The translations under genes were made by a program, and so were the position numbers. A stretch of DNA of 64,000 nucleotides from Psettodes erumei (lineage: Eukaryota; Chordata; Actinopteri; Pleuronectiformes; Psettodidae): positions 362,501 through 426,500 of the forward strand of contig JAFBJZ010000454.1 of the NCBI GenBank assembly GCA_016785225.1. Reading direction: 5' to 3'. Shown here one piece after another: positions 49,376-61,861 of this stretch. The notes below the pieces were generated by a model. It did no database searches and was not told the origin of the DNA. It worked only from the letters and a program-made list of their open reading frames with translations. Each line of letters starts with the position of its first letter. The stretch's first letter is position 1.

Positions 49376-52300
49376 ATGTGGTATGACTCAGGATGGTCGT
49401 GGGTGGAGATCTTGATTTCAGTCAGTCTGCGGGGGGCGCTCGTCACGGTGACGGCAGACGGTACGACCTCCTGGACCTGTAAGTTCGGGAGCATGGTGAC
49501 GACGTATAGTATTCTAGTACACTACAAATTTTTCCAGTTTGTTTTCCACAGTATTAATATCTGGCTGAGTTTTTATACTGCACAGAAGGCAGGGAGGCTG
49601 TGGATGCACGCCGTTGCCTGGTTACAGTCTGAGATCCCCGTCGTCCTCTCACTGATAATTCGGTCACTTAGAAGCTTGTTCGCCGGTGAAAGATCTGGAA
49701 AACACCAGTAAGCTGCCTTTGAGTTTTGTTTTTTATTCAAGGTCAAGAATGATCGCGCTCAACCCTGTACACGTTTGCATGGTTTTCCATAGCTAATCTG
49801 CTTTAAATGAATTATATCCTCTAATGAGACTGTTTTTTTCCTCCCCTTCATCTTCCTGCAGCCTGTTAGATATTATTAATGATCAATGTTTTATATATCT
49901 TGAAGATTATCTTCACTCCCTCTGAGCTGAGCTGCATCACAACAGGCTAAATTTGAAATTTAAAAAAATAGTTGGTTGGTAAAGAGCAGTAGTGAACAGC
50001 AGTGGAGCGTGAAAAAGGGGCAAACCAGCGCTTGTGAAGGAGGAAGCGAAGCATAGCGTCTTATAACAACAGTCGTAAAGCGTCTGAAGTGTGATCATAA
50101 TAATTAATACAAGATGGAGTGTCATCGTGGCTGATAATTGCTCCGTCCTTTGTTATACTGCTTTCCATAATCCCACGGAAGTCGACGTGTGGTTTATCGC
50201 TGAATTTAATCGCGGCGCGCCGTTTGCTTCTTCATTCATTTTATCGTGGAGGAAACCTCCGCCACCTCTCGGCTCGTTTTAATCGTCGCAGCTCGGTCAG
50301 CTCACGTTCGATTTGAAAAGCTCGCCCGTCCTCTCCGCCGGAGAACCACGTCGCTCCGAGAATTAACCGAAAATCAGGTTTCCGTTGCACGCTCTGCGGG
50401 GCGGATGTCGCTGATCTCTGGAGCTGACACGAGTGATTTTGTGTTTGAGAGAAGACGCGGTGACGCACACACACTGACACCGCTCCCACTTTTTGTTTCT
50501 AAATAAGAACTATAAGCTCAGCGCTGTGACGGCTGTCTGTGGCGTCTGATTCAAGAAAAAAAAAAAGGTTATCTGGAGACCTGAGAGCTGAAAACAGCTG
50601 GAGACTGATGTTTATTATTCTGTACGACTTTTTTTTTAAACAGAAACTCACTCATGACCATTCAGACGGGGATCAGGATCAGGAGATCAGGGGAACGGGT
50701 TCAATTAGGCGGGATCGCTCCGGACAGCTGATACGCCGATGGTCGATGAAAGGGGGCGGGTCGCCGCTCGGCCGACACTTCTAATTGGCGCATTATGGTT
50801 GAAGTCGTACCCGGCCCATACAGCTGTGCCTGAGAGAGAAAACAAAAAGCTACGGACGTGTAAATATAAACTTAAAATGAGCAAGTTTTGACGAGCTACT
50901 GTACGCATGCAGAGGGGTGCGAGGATAATTAAAGGCAATGCCATCTGCCGTGCGCGACCAAGAAACAGGGAATTTAATTTCACCTGGACTTTTTTTTTTT
51001 TTTATAAATCTTTTCATTGGCTGCCAGGTACAAAAAGAGATGTTTGTTAAGGCGCAGCTGCCGGTTCATAAATCAGTCAGTGGCAGAGAGCCAGGATTCA
51101 TTTTTGATATGCTTGAGGAATATAAACCCAGCAGCAGGTCCCTCAGATCTTCGGGAGCAGTCTGCTAACCGAGCAACAAACACAGCGAAGCTGTTTTTAA
51201 GCTACGACACTGCACGGGGAACTAACTTCCCCATGAAGACGTTCAACTTTTCTTTTTTTTGTTAAACTTTGAGCCACTTTTGAATCTAATCAAAACACTT
51301 GATTCCTCATTTTCCTCCATCTTGGATTAATTTCCTTCCTCTCTGGTCCTATTTTGGTGCATTTAAAGCATCTATATTTCATTTTATTTCAGGTAGAGTT
51401 CTCCTGCACACAACACACAACACACACAACATCAAATGGCTTTATAACTGGCAGGTGTCGTACATGCAGGGTATATACATAAGCGCATACAGATTTAGAA
51501 AGAACGAGCAAACAAAGTAGAAAACAGTTTCTTGGCGCCTCAGAAATGGGTCATGGTTTATTTTGGATCCGTAAGATTTGTTTATTGCAAAGTCGATAAC
51601 TCGCTCTTCTGCGTGCATTTGTTAGGATTATTTTTTTAAAAATCTGTATGACAAGGAGGAAACAGGCTGAACTGTGAAAAGCTCAAATATGTGGATTACA
51701 ACTGAAACGCTGCTAATGGATCCAAACTGAGCCCGAACGTGACGAGCTGCAGAGAAACGTCGACGTGAAATACCGTACGACTGTGTCGTAACACCCGAGG
51801 GCCTCGTACATCGTCTTGTTTCAGTCGCTCCAGCGAAGTAAAACTGTCACAGATGCTGAATTTCCACTCTAATCTACGGCCGTCAGACTTTAATATCACT
51901 GCAGCGCCGTGCACGTCAGGTCGGCGCGTCGCGTTCATACATCGCCTCTCAGCAGAAGAAGGAGAAGGACAAGCTTGCTAGATGCTCGTGGAGAGAAGCT
52001 CTAGACCGTTACAAACAAACGTTCAAGTATCCGGAGGCGACGCCATCTTGTCCGGGTGCCGTGGTCGTGAAGCGGGTCGCTTGTGTTTCTTTACGCCGTT
52101 TAAGTTCTCGGGTATCAGACTCTCCTTTCCTTTTTCTACTCCTCAAGTCCTCCTGCTCTTCCTGCTCCTCTTCTTTTTGCCTCCCCTCCTCGGTGTAACG
52201 TGTAGAGAAAGCCGCCTTCGGGCACCCCTGAGGGTAATTAAGTGGGCGGGCTCACCCACGTCAATGAACAAATCCCGACTGCCCCCCCCCTTCATTAGTA

Positions 52301-52410
52301 AAACTTTGACACGAGTGGGAACCATGGCAACCGCCGCAGAACAGCAGCTGAGTCACATGAGGAAGAGGAGAGAAGGATCCCCAGTGTCAGGCGCTGTCTT
52401 TGTGTATACA

Positions 52411-52412
<2 letters not shown>

Positions 52413-52482
<70 letters not shown>
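52413..52482 (+). repeat. (TG)n microsatellite
   Basis: About 34 perfect TG units ending in CGCGC. Confidence 0.95.
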
Positions 52483-52484
<2 letters not shown>

Positions 52485-52664
52485 CTCTCCTTTTAATTAG
52501 CCCACACATCTTCTTTGGTCTGGCTGATCAATAGCTTTGATGGCTGTTAATAGGGAGTCAGGAGTATAAGTGCTTTATTTTGAGTTAATTGAGAAAAGAG
52601 GACAAGTGTGGCAGCGACGGGTGTTTACTGAAAGTTTTTCCGTCTGAAGTCTCAAACTCTGACA

Positions 52665-52694
52665 CACTGAGAAACACTGAGAAAGACTGAGAAA
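52665..52694 (+). repeat. 10-bp tandem repeat, 3 units
   Basis: Three copies of CACTGAGAAA (the last begins GACTGAG). A local slippage-type duplication. Confidence 0.8.
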
Positions 52695-55600
52695 CGGTGG
52701 GAGACGTCACTCGGACGTGATTCGTAGATCTGATGAGTTTGGGTTTTGACCAGAATCAAGAATCGGCCCTGCAGGTGGTTTCCTTCCTGGAAAGTACCGC
52801 GAGAAAAACGTGCAAACTTGAATTGTATGAGTGGAAACAAATGGCAGTGAGCTGGCAGTCAGGGGCGTTACTGCGATTGTTTACACCTTCACTACACTCT
52901 CTGTAGCTCGATGGAAATGTAAACAGCCACGATGGAGCTCTGCGGTTGTTTACATGTTTTGTTCCGCGTCCTTTGTAAACTCATCACGTCCTGCTTCCTC
53001 TCGTTTTTGCCCTCGTCGTCTTTGCCTCTTTTGTGTTGTCGTTTTGTTAGCCACACCGGCAGAGTAAAGCCGACCTCATATTCCGGTTTTGTGTCAAAGT
53101 TTTTGTGTCAATCAGTCCAGAAATGGTTCGACACCATCACGGCCAGAACCTCAGAGCAGAGCCGCTATGAAGAGGCTTTAATCTGCCGATCACTCAGGTG
53201 ACTGAGCCTCAGTGTAACGTCTCAACGTGTGGTTAGGGCAACTCCTGTTGGAGGTACAAAAAAAACAAAAACAAGCGCCCCGCAGACCTCATTTACTTTT
53301 TTAATAGAATCCCTAATCAGAGATAAAAAGAAGAATGGAAGCTTCAGGCGGCTCGAGTGTTTGGAGGGCTTAATGAGATAACAGAGGATCCATGCACAAA
53401 CAACACCAATTTTCTGAGGAGAGGAGAGCGACGGAGACGGGCGGGTGGAGACAAACGAATAAAACGAGGGCAAAGGAAATTCATTCTGGAGCCGACGTGC
53501 TCGCGCAATCGACGAGGAGGGAGGTTCTCGCTGCCGCCGACTTACCGGGATGTCAGAGCTTTTTTCTTTTTGTTCGTGAGCTGCAGATGTGACAGATGTG
53601 AGGCGGACACCAGACTCCCCACTGCGAGTATCACCAAAAAAAAAAAAACTGCTCACGCCGCTCATTTAGAGCCCACATAGGTTAAGACTGTACGGCCTCG
53701 CAGGGCGGGACGCTTCCGATCATCCCACTATTTGTCAGCGCAAACGATAATCTCCATCAAGCTGAAAATGAGACGGCACTTCACAACGCTCTCAGACCCA
53801 TTACGGCCTATTTCAGGAGTCTCTGCAGAGAACGCCGTGGAACCCTCCAAAACGGATGACAACAAATGATTTGGCATCGGGTGGAACGGAAATAAGTGTG
53901 CGAAGAAAAGTGTTCTGAGCGTTATAACGCCATTTTACAAAGCGAAAGAGAAGAGCGGCGTCGAGGAGCACGACTCACTTCCTCTGGCAGCCAGGAATTC
54001 AGAAGTATTTGAAGTAATCACGGAGACTAAATGAAAAGATTTATGTGGATTAAATTATCGTGAGCTACAATATTTGATTCAATACAAGAGACTCGCGGCG
54101 ACACCGTGAATAGACTTTCTGAAGTTTTTATAGGCAGCTCGTTTTTGTTTTGATGGTAAATCGTCATGTGATTATTTCAACTTGTGTTCATTAAAAAGTT
54201 AAATAAGAAAGAGTTACCGAGGTCGTTACAAATGCACATTCTGAACGAGGTTTTCTAACCTCCGGGTTTCATCGCACCTTTCCAAAGTAACATATGAAGG
54301 TGCGACGTTTAAAGGGTTGCTCATCGTGTCCGACCCGCAGAAAACGATCCTCGATTGTCCAAACTTTACTTTTTACGGCCCGCGGCTTCACCGTTTGGTT
54401 CGGCTTCCTGCTATCTCCAGGCAGCAGGGCGCAGTGTGAAGAGATAAAGCTGTAATAAAGTGCCCAGCATCAAACCGCAGACACACATTAGCCAGACGTG
54501 GCGGAGCTCTCTCTCAGTCCAAACTAAGCTGAGAGGAGAGTGAACACTGGGCTTACCTAAGTTAAGTGGGAAGTAACACAACTCTGAATGAGTTCTCAGG
54601 CAGCTTTGATCATTAATCAATAGTTACTTATTAAGGTGAAAATTATGTGGTGGGGTGTAATGGGACGCTAAAACCACACATGTCCAGGGTTCTTGACGCC
54701 TCCTGGACTAAGAGATGATCGGTTCAAACTGCTTCACACGTCCTCCGGTAGATTGAGGGAGACATCTGTCCTCTGAGTCGTCCCCGTCGGGCCGCTGACA
54801 ACTGTCCAACAACGTCTGATAACGATCAGGGATTGGCAGAAGAGGCTGGGAGCGCTGGGCGGCAATTAAACCGGGGTGCGTTTGACCTTATCGCCTTATT
54901 GCCGAAGACAAGACAGTGATGACCCTGCTGATGTCCAGAAAAAAACTCCAGCTGGATCAATCAAATCAGCTCCTGTATCATCTGCAGCGAATAATCCCGT
55001 AACGGAGCTCAGCATCAGGGCCGGAGGTGATAACGAGAGGAAATACTTAACATTTAGCAACGCATCAATCTATGTGTTTAGAATCACAGTAAATGGCCGA
55101 AGGGCACGTCCCATTATTTGTTTGCTCATCGATTCATACGTGACATCAGCCCCTCGTGACTACGGTTTGATAAAACTGTGACCAATTTACCGATAAGTCC
55201 GTCAGTGCGCCAATGCTGCTAATGAGGTTCACCACTGGGGGGGAGGGGGGGTCGGTCCCCAGGGGCTTTTTCTTGATTTGTTTGCCCTCAGTTGAAACTC
55301 AAAGCGAGCAATCCCCCTTCTTTAAATCCCATTTCTTTCTGGTGGACTGGCAAACAGCGACTCCTGCCAAGGCCCCGAAGGCTCGGTGGCAGATTTCACC
55401 GAGGAAGATTCTCTCTCAGCATTTTTATTTTATTTCATTGAAACACAATTTTGAAATCAAAAATCATCGCCCGCTCATTTGCAAACGGCGGAGCGCAATT
55501 TCAGACATATCCTGAGGAACCTGATGTAGCACAATGCAGAAAACGCACCTCTTAATGGCTGCGTGAGATATGCGTTGACCTTTGACCCTGCTGTTTTCCA

Positions 55601-58600
55601 TCTAAGACTTGATATGTTTGTGGGCTGCCCTCTGGGCCTTATCACCAGGTCCAGCGTGGGAGCTCAGACAGAACCGCTGGGCTGCGTTTGCATCGATTCA
55701 GCACAAATTTCCATCCGAGGCTGGAGTGGAAAAATCGAGGAAACTGCTGTCTCCGGCGGTTGGAGTTAAAGAAAGGAGAAAGAGCCAGGAGGTGTGTTTT
55801 ACGCCATTGATTCTTTAATTATACAAGTGTCATACCGCAGGGGAATGGTGACACTTGCACACGATATTTACAGGACATGCCACACTGTTGGTTTCGGTGC
55901 AGGAAAATGCTTTTCTTGTTTTATTTGGCGCTGTCACTCGCAGCGAATTGCTCTCATTGAAAAGACGACTGCATGAGGAATCCCAGAAAAATTACACATC
56001 CTGGTCGAAGGGGAAAATAAAACGACCTCCTTTTTTAATTCTGTGAAAAATATATGACGCCTTCGCTCATTTTTGTTGCCCCCCGCAAATCTTGTGCACT
56101 CAGGACTTTAAAGTGAGGAAGTCTCTGTGTACATGTGCAGGTGTTTGTATGTGACTCATAACCCACCCCACCCACCCGGGGAGAAGGCAGAGGCCTTGAC
56201 CCCACCAGACCCAGCAGACACCGCTGCCATTTTAATGTCAGCGCGATGACATTCAGACGGAGATAAAACGTCTCACGGCTGCTTATTCCTCGGGCCCCTG
56301 AAACATAAATCATGTTGGGAACTAGCCGCTAATCTGGGGAGCGGCCCGCCTGAACTGATCCCTGCGCAGCCAGCGTGAATCTTTATGTCCGCTAACGACC
56401 CACGCTTTTTCAAAAGATCCGCGTGTAATGAGCTCAGATTTTTTTTTTTTAGTTGTAGTGTTAGAGGAGCACATTAGCTTCTGTTAGCACGGCTGCACAC
56501 ACAAAGTATCTGCTCATTAATCATCATTACCAGCGAACATGAAGGTGAATATTTACGTCCCCACCAGATATATTCTGTAGGCATCTTTGTGCGTGTTGTA
56601 CTTTGGGATTATCGTGGAAACACCCATCTCATTGGAAACACTTGAATGTGTCCTAGATGTGATTTCGAGGATTTTATTAAATTTTGTGAATTACAGAGCG
56701 AGTGCAAAAAATAAAACAGAAACTTTATCAAATTGCAACCTGTTGCAAATAACGTGGGGATTAACCGAATCCCTGGATGGATCTGATTAAGCCGAGTGCC
56801 CACTCTCGTGCACAACATTATTGCTCCGAACAAATAACTACAACTTTGACCTTTTCGGATCGGCGCTGATTTGTTGTTGTCTTGTTGTGATTGGAGGAAA
56901 TACATTTGTTTTGCCCTTTAATTAAAAAAAGCAGGTTGCAGCGGCGCGGGAGGCCCAGTAAGACCGACAAACAATATCATCAAACAGCGCCGGGCTCAGG
57001 CAGACTGTGCTTTGTTTGTTTTTTTGTGCTGTGTGTGTGTGTTGTTAGCTCCACAGGCCTGTTTACTCCTTTCTCCACCTTTATTCTCCCGTGTCCAGTG
57101 CATCCGTGTCCATTTCTGCATTGCCCCAGACATTTTAATAACATCCCACACGTGTAATTCCGATAATGTGTTGGGATGGAAAGTGTGGGAGTGGACACTT
57201 GCTGTTTTGCCTCTTTCCAAGGTGAATCTGGGAGATTTATGCATGAAGGCACAGAGGGCGCTCAGCTTTAAGTGTTCGTTTCTGAGCTTTTAATACGACA
57301 ACAGTGACGGTCATACAGTTTACGAAGCAAACACTTCACTACAGTGTCACACTAGACCTGTTTTATGATATATGACGGGATTATACAGCTCGATCGGTAA
57401 ACAACAGATGGCACGGGGACGTGGAGAACGGTATTTACAATACTGCGTGTATGAGTGACGGGCAAAAACAGCTTAAAAATAAAACTGTTAGCAGAGTCTA
57501 AATATAAACCCGCGGACGGTGACGGACGGATCGGGGCGCGCCGCACGATTATCAAACACGGGGAAACAAAACGCCAAACATGAATGCTTACACACCTCAA
57601 CATTCAGAGAGCAAACAAAAGGTTGGTGCATTGTAAAAGTAATATCATCTGTCAGTTTCGACTGGTATATTACAGCATAGTAGTTTGTGTAATTCGGTAG
57701 ATTAAAATCTTCATTAAGCAGAAATGAGTTACAGCCTTATAGTCGTATGTCCAACCACACACTGCAACAATCCACAGATTTTACATTTACTTTACTTTTA
57801 GTAACCAATAGCGTCCTTTAATCTGATATAGTAATTACAATAAGAGAGAAACGCCCACCTATCCCAGCATGCACTGAGAAAGATGTAAAATAAATAAAAA
57901 CCTGCATGAGTCATTGCTGTACTGGCTTTATCTCCGTGTTATATTGTTTTATTTTGATGTCATATCCATCAAGTTGACAGGATCGGGAGAGCGGCATCGT
58001 CGCGCCCAACCCCGCAGAGCCGCCCCGTGAAACGTAAAAAAAAACGCTGCGCGTGTTCGTCGAGGTGTCTGAACGTTTAGGTTTTTTTTAAATTCAGCTC
58101 AGAGGAGGTTAACATGAGAGCGGCACAAAGACGCGGCGTCCTTGTCCACCGTCGGCTTCGGCTGCACACACACTGCTCTCGCTGTAGGTACGCACAGGTA
58201 ATTAAACCGTAATCCTGCGCAGGCCATGACGCGCTATATTTAAGCACAGTAAAGGTTCGTCTCGTCGGCACAGTTATTTTTTTTCTGCAGCCGATTATGA
58301 AGTGTTGTACTTTGCGTGTGCGGCTCCAGGTGTCTGAGAAAGCAACAGCACTGACAGAAATCCAGATATCACGTAAAGATTTAAAGAGACACGGATCCTC
58401 CGGTTCTGCAGCAGCACCGTCGGTTTTACGGCTTTCATAAATGTGAAGAGGGGTTTTTAATTTACACCCCCGTGGCTGTTTGCCGGTGCTCGGTGTCATG
58501 ACGATACGTTGTGTGTCTGAAGACACAACAGAGGCGTGAAAACCCTCGACTTTGCCCCACGGGACGCGTTGAAGGGTTCTCCTCCAGGCAGATGGCTCTC

Positions 58601-59571
58601 TGCGTGACTTCACGTCCGAGTAGATGCTCTTTGCAGATACGTCGGCGCGCACAAAACGCGTCACAACGCCAGGCTGTTCTGCACCGTGCTGCACAATGTT
58701 AAACTGGTTCTGGTTCTTAATATACGCAGACTCAGGCTTCCAGACAGGCTGATTAACATAAGAGTCAAAGTAAGCAGTGATGTGAAACTCTAAATATTAT
58801 TAGTCCTTTGTCTTCTGTTTCGCCTCTGCACTATTTCTTCTTGACTTGGGTCTTTTTATTATTTAATTTTTTTTTTTTTTTCCTCCATGAAATTTCATTA
58901 AAAGAGCAGAATATAAAATAAAAGAATACGGGGGGAAAAGCGGGATAGGAGATACCCACAGCAGAGTTTCTGCGAAGAAAATATTGAAAAGGAAAAAAAG
59001 AAAAATGGAGATTACACTTGAGAGCTGCGCCTGCTGTATATAAGAGACCGTTTCTTATAGATACAAATTTCATTTCAGGGTATGCAGACACTATTAATCG
59101 CACTGAATACATTTAGTGTGGTATTAAAAAAAAGGCCTTGATACTTGCAGAAACTCCTGAGTATGTATTTAAACATGTTTTTTTTTTTCCTGCGAGTGGC
59201 AGTGAAACAAATCATACAAAGAATTTAAATTATATAATGACAAGCTGTAATTAATTTCCACTGCAACAAAGTAGGGTGATTTTTTTGTGTGTGAAAATGA
59301 GTTGCAATCATATTAAAAGCTAAAGGTGTAGTCTGAATGTAATAAAATAAAATGGCAATAAATATAGATGACCAAATGGGGAGGCTATTCGACTGTATAA
59401 ATTAACTGTACACAAGTATTCATGTGTGATTTCCCAAACAAAATACTCATGTAATATGAGAAAAAGAGTGACTGCACTTAAATAAATATCTTAAATCAAA
59501 TGTACGACAACACAAACACTAGATGTGGCGTTAAATACACTTTGGTTTGGGCTTAGAGGTATAAATCCATG

Positions 59572-59602
59572 TCCTTCCTTCCTTCCTTCCTTCCTTCCTT
59601 CC
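59572..59602 (+). repeat. (CCTT)n tetranucleotide microsatellite
   Basis: About seven near-perfect CCTT units, followed directly by two CCCTAA-like units (59605-59613) that are too few to call telomeric. It is part of the long pyrimidine-rich stretch leading into the nrg3 5' region. Confidence 0.9.
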
Positions 59603-59723
59603 CCTAACCCTAATGCCGTGCAGGGGGGCGGGACCCAGCGAGTGACAGCTCCGGCATTGTGCTCCCGCTCTGATCCGTCTGGGACTCGGGCTCGTCCCCG
59701 TTAACTGCCTCGTCTGCGGAGCT

Positions 59724-59762
59724 CCCCACCCCCGCCCACCCCCACCCACCACCCCCACCCCT
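59724..59762 (-). promoter_or_regulatory. G-quadruplex-prone C-rich tract upstream of nrg3
   Basis: The + strand carries seven runs of three to five C separated by one to three bases. The minus strand therefore has more than four G-runs with short loops, the standard G4 pattern. It lies about 2.1 kb upstream of the nrg3 ATG, between a (CCTT)n tract and the pyrimidine-rich 5' region. Confidence 0.5.
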
Positions 59763-59932
59763 CTTATCTTTATCTGTACACACACACCTCCGCTCCTCTT
59801 TTTTTTCTCCTCTCTTTTTTTTTTTTTTTTAGTTTTCTGTATGCATCCTGCATCTTTCACTCACTCCCCTCCCCGCTAACGGAGGTGGGCAAGATTCCCA
59901 GTGCTGGTGCATCCAGCAGGTGCAGCCTCTTT

Positions 59933-59954
59933 CCCCCCCCCCCTCCCTTTCCCT

Positions 59955-59987
<33 letters not shown>

Positions 59988-59998
59988 CTCTCGCTCTA
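59933..59998 (+). repeat. C-run and (CT)n tract, nrg3 5' region
   Basis: A polypyrimidine stretch: a C-run, then CCCT motifs, then about 12 perfect CT units. Polypurine/polypyrimidine tracts of this kind can be promoter-proximal (GAGA-like on the other strand) and can form H-DNA. A smaller CT tract recurs at about 60047-60063. Confidence 0.85.
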
Positions 59999-61768
59999 CC
60001 AGTGTGCACACTCCGCTCTCTCTATGCCTGCGTTGTTTTTTTTTTCCTCTCTCTCTCTCTCTTCTTCATTCGCTCTCTGCCTCTCAGCGGCGGCAGCTCG
60101 CGGAGGCAGCTGTATGTGCGTCTGCATCGCAATCGCCACGGGTCAGACAGCTGCGTCGTCAGATGTCGCTAACTCCACGGAGGGTTAGGGAGCGTTCGCC
60201 GCCGCGGTCGCAAGTTCTCGTCCCGGCGCGGGGCGCGCGTCTCTAACCGGCTCCGAGAAGGCATCCCGGTTTGGGAAGGACGAGCCGAGGTGCCCGGCGA
60301 CCAGACCAACAAATCATACGGGCTGACTGGAAAGAGCGCAGGTTTTCAGGAACACCGCTCAGCGAGAGAGGAGACACAATCAGTGGGATATTTAAAAAAG
60401 AAGAAGAAGAAAAAAAAAACATTAGAGGCTTCCTGTTTTTTCCTCTCATCTCTGGCTTCCTGCCCTTTCAGTTTCAAATCATTTTCATCAGCCTCTCGTC
60501 CTCTCCGGTTTCATCCCTCTGTGGCGGAATGCTCCCCGCCGGCGGACGAGGAGACGCTCTCTGAGCGCCTGCTGCAGCGTTAACGGACGGCATCCCGAGA
60601 CAGCAGGGCGCTGAGCGGACGGGCTCGGGGGAAATCTGATCCGCGGCCGGCCGGAGAAAGAGCAGGATCGCGCGTCGCAGTTGCAGATTTATCCACCCTG
60701 TGATACCAGCGCACGACAACACCCCTCATTCTTTTCTCTATTTCCCCCCCCTGCTCTCTCCCTCTCTCGTTCTCTCTGCTCATCTCAAGTGTCGATCCAG
60801 AAAATTAATCGGATTCCATTGCTTTATTATTATTATTTTTTTTTTTTTTTTGCCTGCCTGGAATTTGGTGCATGCTTAAAGGAAGCAAAGTGGGTTTGGA
60901 TCAAAGAGTGTTAGACACAAAAAAAAAATCTTCCCCCCAAAAAAGGGCAGGCTGATTGAGAAGCAAAGAGCGGCAAAGATAGCGGATAATCCTCGGAGAG
61001 TGCTGCACGGACGCATAAACGACGGATCTCTTCGCTCTTACGAAAGAGACGGATTTTGGGAGCTGAGGGACGCTGACTCGGCTAAAGCTGTTGGAACAGC
61101 CTGCATCGGGAAACATTTTTCCTTTTTTTTTTGGGTGTGTGTGTGTGTGGGGGGGTCCAGTACAGGGTGGGGAAGCAACTAGACCCACCCCGTAAGTTTC
61201 GCTCCCCTGATCGGACGACACCGTCCCGTCGCGGATCGTACACGGAGGGAGACGGACGTGCATGTTAAGCGGGAAGAGCCGTTGGTTTTTTTTGCTGCAG
61301 TGGCATCCCAACACCGATGCCACGGATTCCTCACATGCACAGATGTAAAGCCGATCCTTCCCACCCATCTCTCCCTTCCGTCTCTCTCTCTCTCTCTTTG
61401 TCCCTCTTTCTCCTCGTTGGATGCATCGCTTCGTCGTCTCCTTCTCCTCTCCTGGTTTACCCAGCCGCGACCGTCCCGAAGTTGCTTCGGTCGGACACGG
61501 GGACTTGAGACTAAACGCGGACTAACCGGGCGATTATCCGTCTACGCCAGCGCTGCCATTTCTCACTGGGTGTCTCTGAGTGTGAGTGTGTGTGCTTGTG
61601 TGTCTGTGACTGCGTGTCTGCATGTACTGCACCCCTCCCCGTACGCTCTATCCTTGGATTACATATTTGTGTACGTGTTCCTGAGATTCCCCCGGGGTCC
61701 GTTTTTTTTGTTTTGGTTCTTCTTTTTTTTTTTATCCGTATCTTCACCTTTCCCTCTGTCTCTGCTCA

Positions 61769-61828
61769 ATGTCCGGCGTTGTTGGGAACCTTTCTGCCAT
61801 GTGCCCCCGATGCCTATCGCAGGGTTAA
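61769..61828 (+). other. uORF 1 upstream of nrg3 (19 codons)
   Basis: ATG at 61769 in weak context (T at -3), followed by 18 sense codons and TAA at 61826-61828. It lies 33 nt upstream of the chosen nrg3 start and in a different frame, and overlaps uORF 2. It matters only if transcription starts upstream of it, which the surrounding 5'UTR-like sequence suggests. Confidence 0.5.
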
Positions 61829-61845
61829 CCCTCAATGAGCCATAA
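61810..61845 (+). other. uORF 2 upstream of nrg3 (11 codons)
   Basis: ATG at 61810, predicted peptide MPIAGLTLNEP, stop TAA at 61843-61845. It ends 16 nt before the nrg3 ATG at 61862 and overlaps the alternative in-frame ATG at 61835. A stop this close to the main start would be expected to lower translation or shift start choice; this is inferred from position only. Confidence 0.5.
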
Positions 61846-61861
61846 AGGACGGCAGGAAAGG

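Larger units (their letters stand above)
41906..59571. other. Gene-free stretch: upstream flank of nrg3
   Basis: Long region with few microsatellites compared with the left half (42.0, 49.3 and 52.4 kb) and no recognised transposon. A (CAC)n-rich run lies at about 44720-44757. Two repeat-free minus-strand frames of 163 (46299-46790) and 205 codons (58077-58694; the longer starts at a GTG, not ATG) show no recognisable domain. An AT-rich, repeat-free segment at about 59100-59500 is a possible regulatory block. Confidence 0.6.
60180..61861 (+). promoter_or_regulatory. nrg3: CpG-rich nrg3 promoter-proximal region / 5'UTR
   Basis: Visibly richer in CG dinucleotides than the flanking DNA, for example around 60195-60240 and 60580-60660, and with long CT tracts. 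No TATA box in a convincing position was seen, consistent with a CpG-island, dispersed-start promoter. The transcription start cannot be fixed from sequence, so the split between promoter and 5'UTR is unknown. Confidence 0.55.

Noticed and set aside
58077..58694. A 205-codon minus-strand frame about 3 kb upstream of nrg3
   Set aside because: Starts at GTG, has no recognisable domain, and one such frame by chance is expected in 64 kb with CG-rich patches. Cannot be supported as a gene.
59603..59616. CCCTAA-like units as an interstitial telomere
   Set aside because: Only two units; too short to distinguish from chance next to (CCTT)n.
61258..61845. A 195-codon frame across the 5'UTR region
   Set aside because: It begins with GTG, has no ATG until 61810, and is largely low-complexity Ser/Leu/Phe from pyrimidine tracts. 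Only the last 11 codons form a plausible uORF.
61835..61861. Upstream in-frame ATG as the nrg3 start (adds MSHKGRQER)
   Set aside because: Weak context (T at -3), and the family N-terminus begins MSE as at 61862. Kept as a possible alternative start only.
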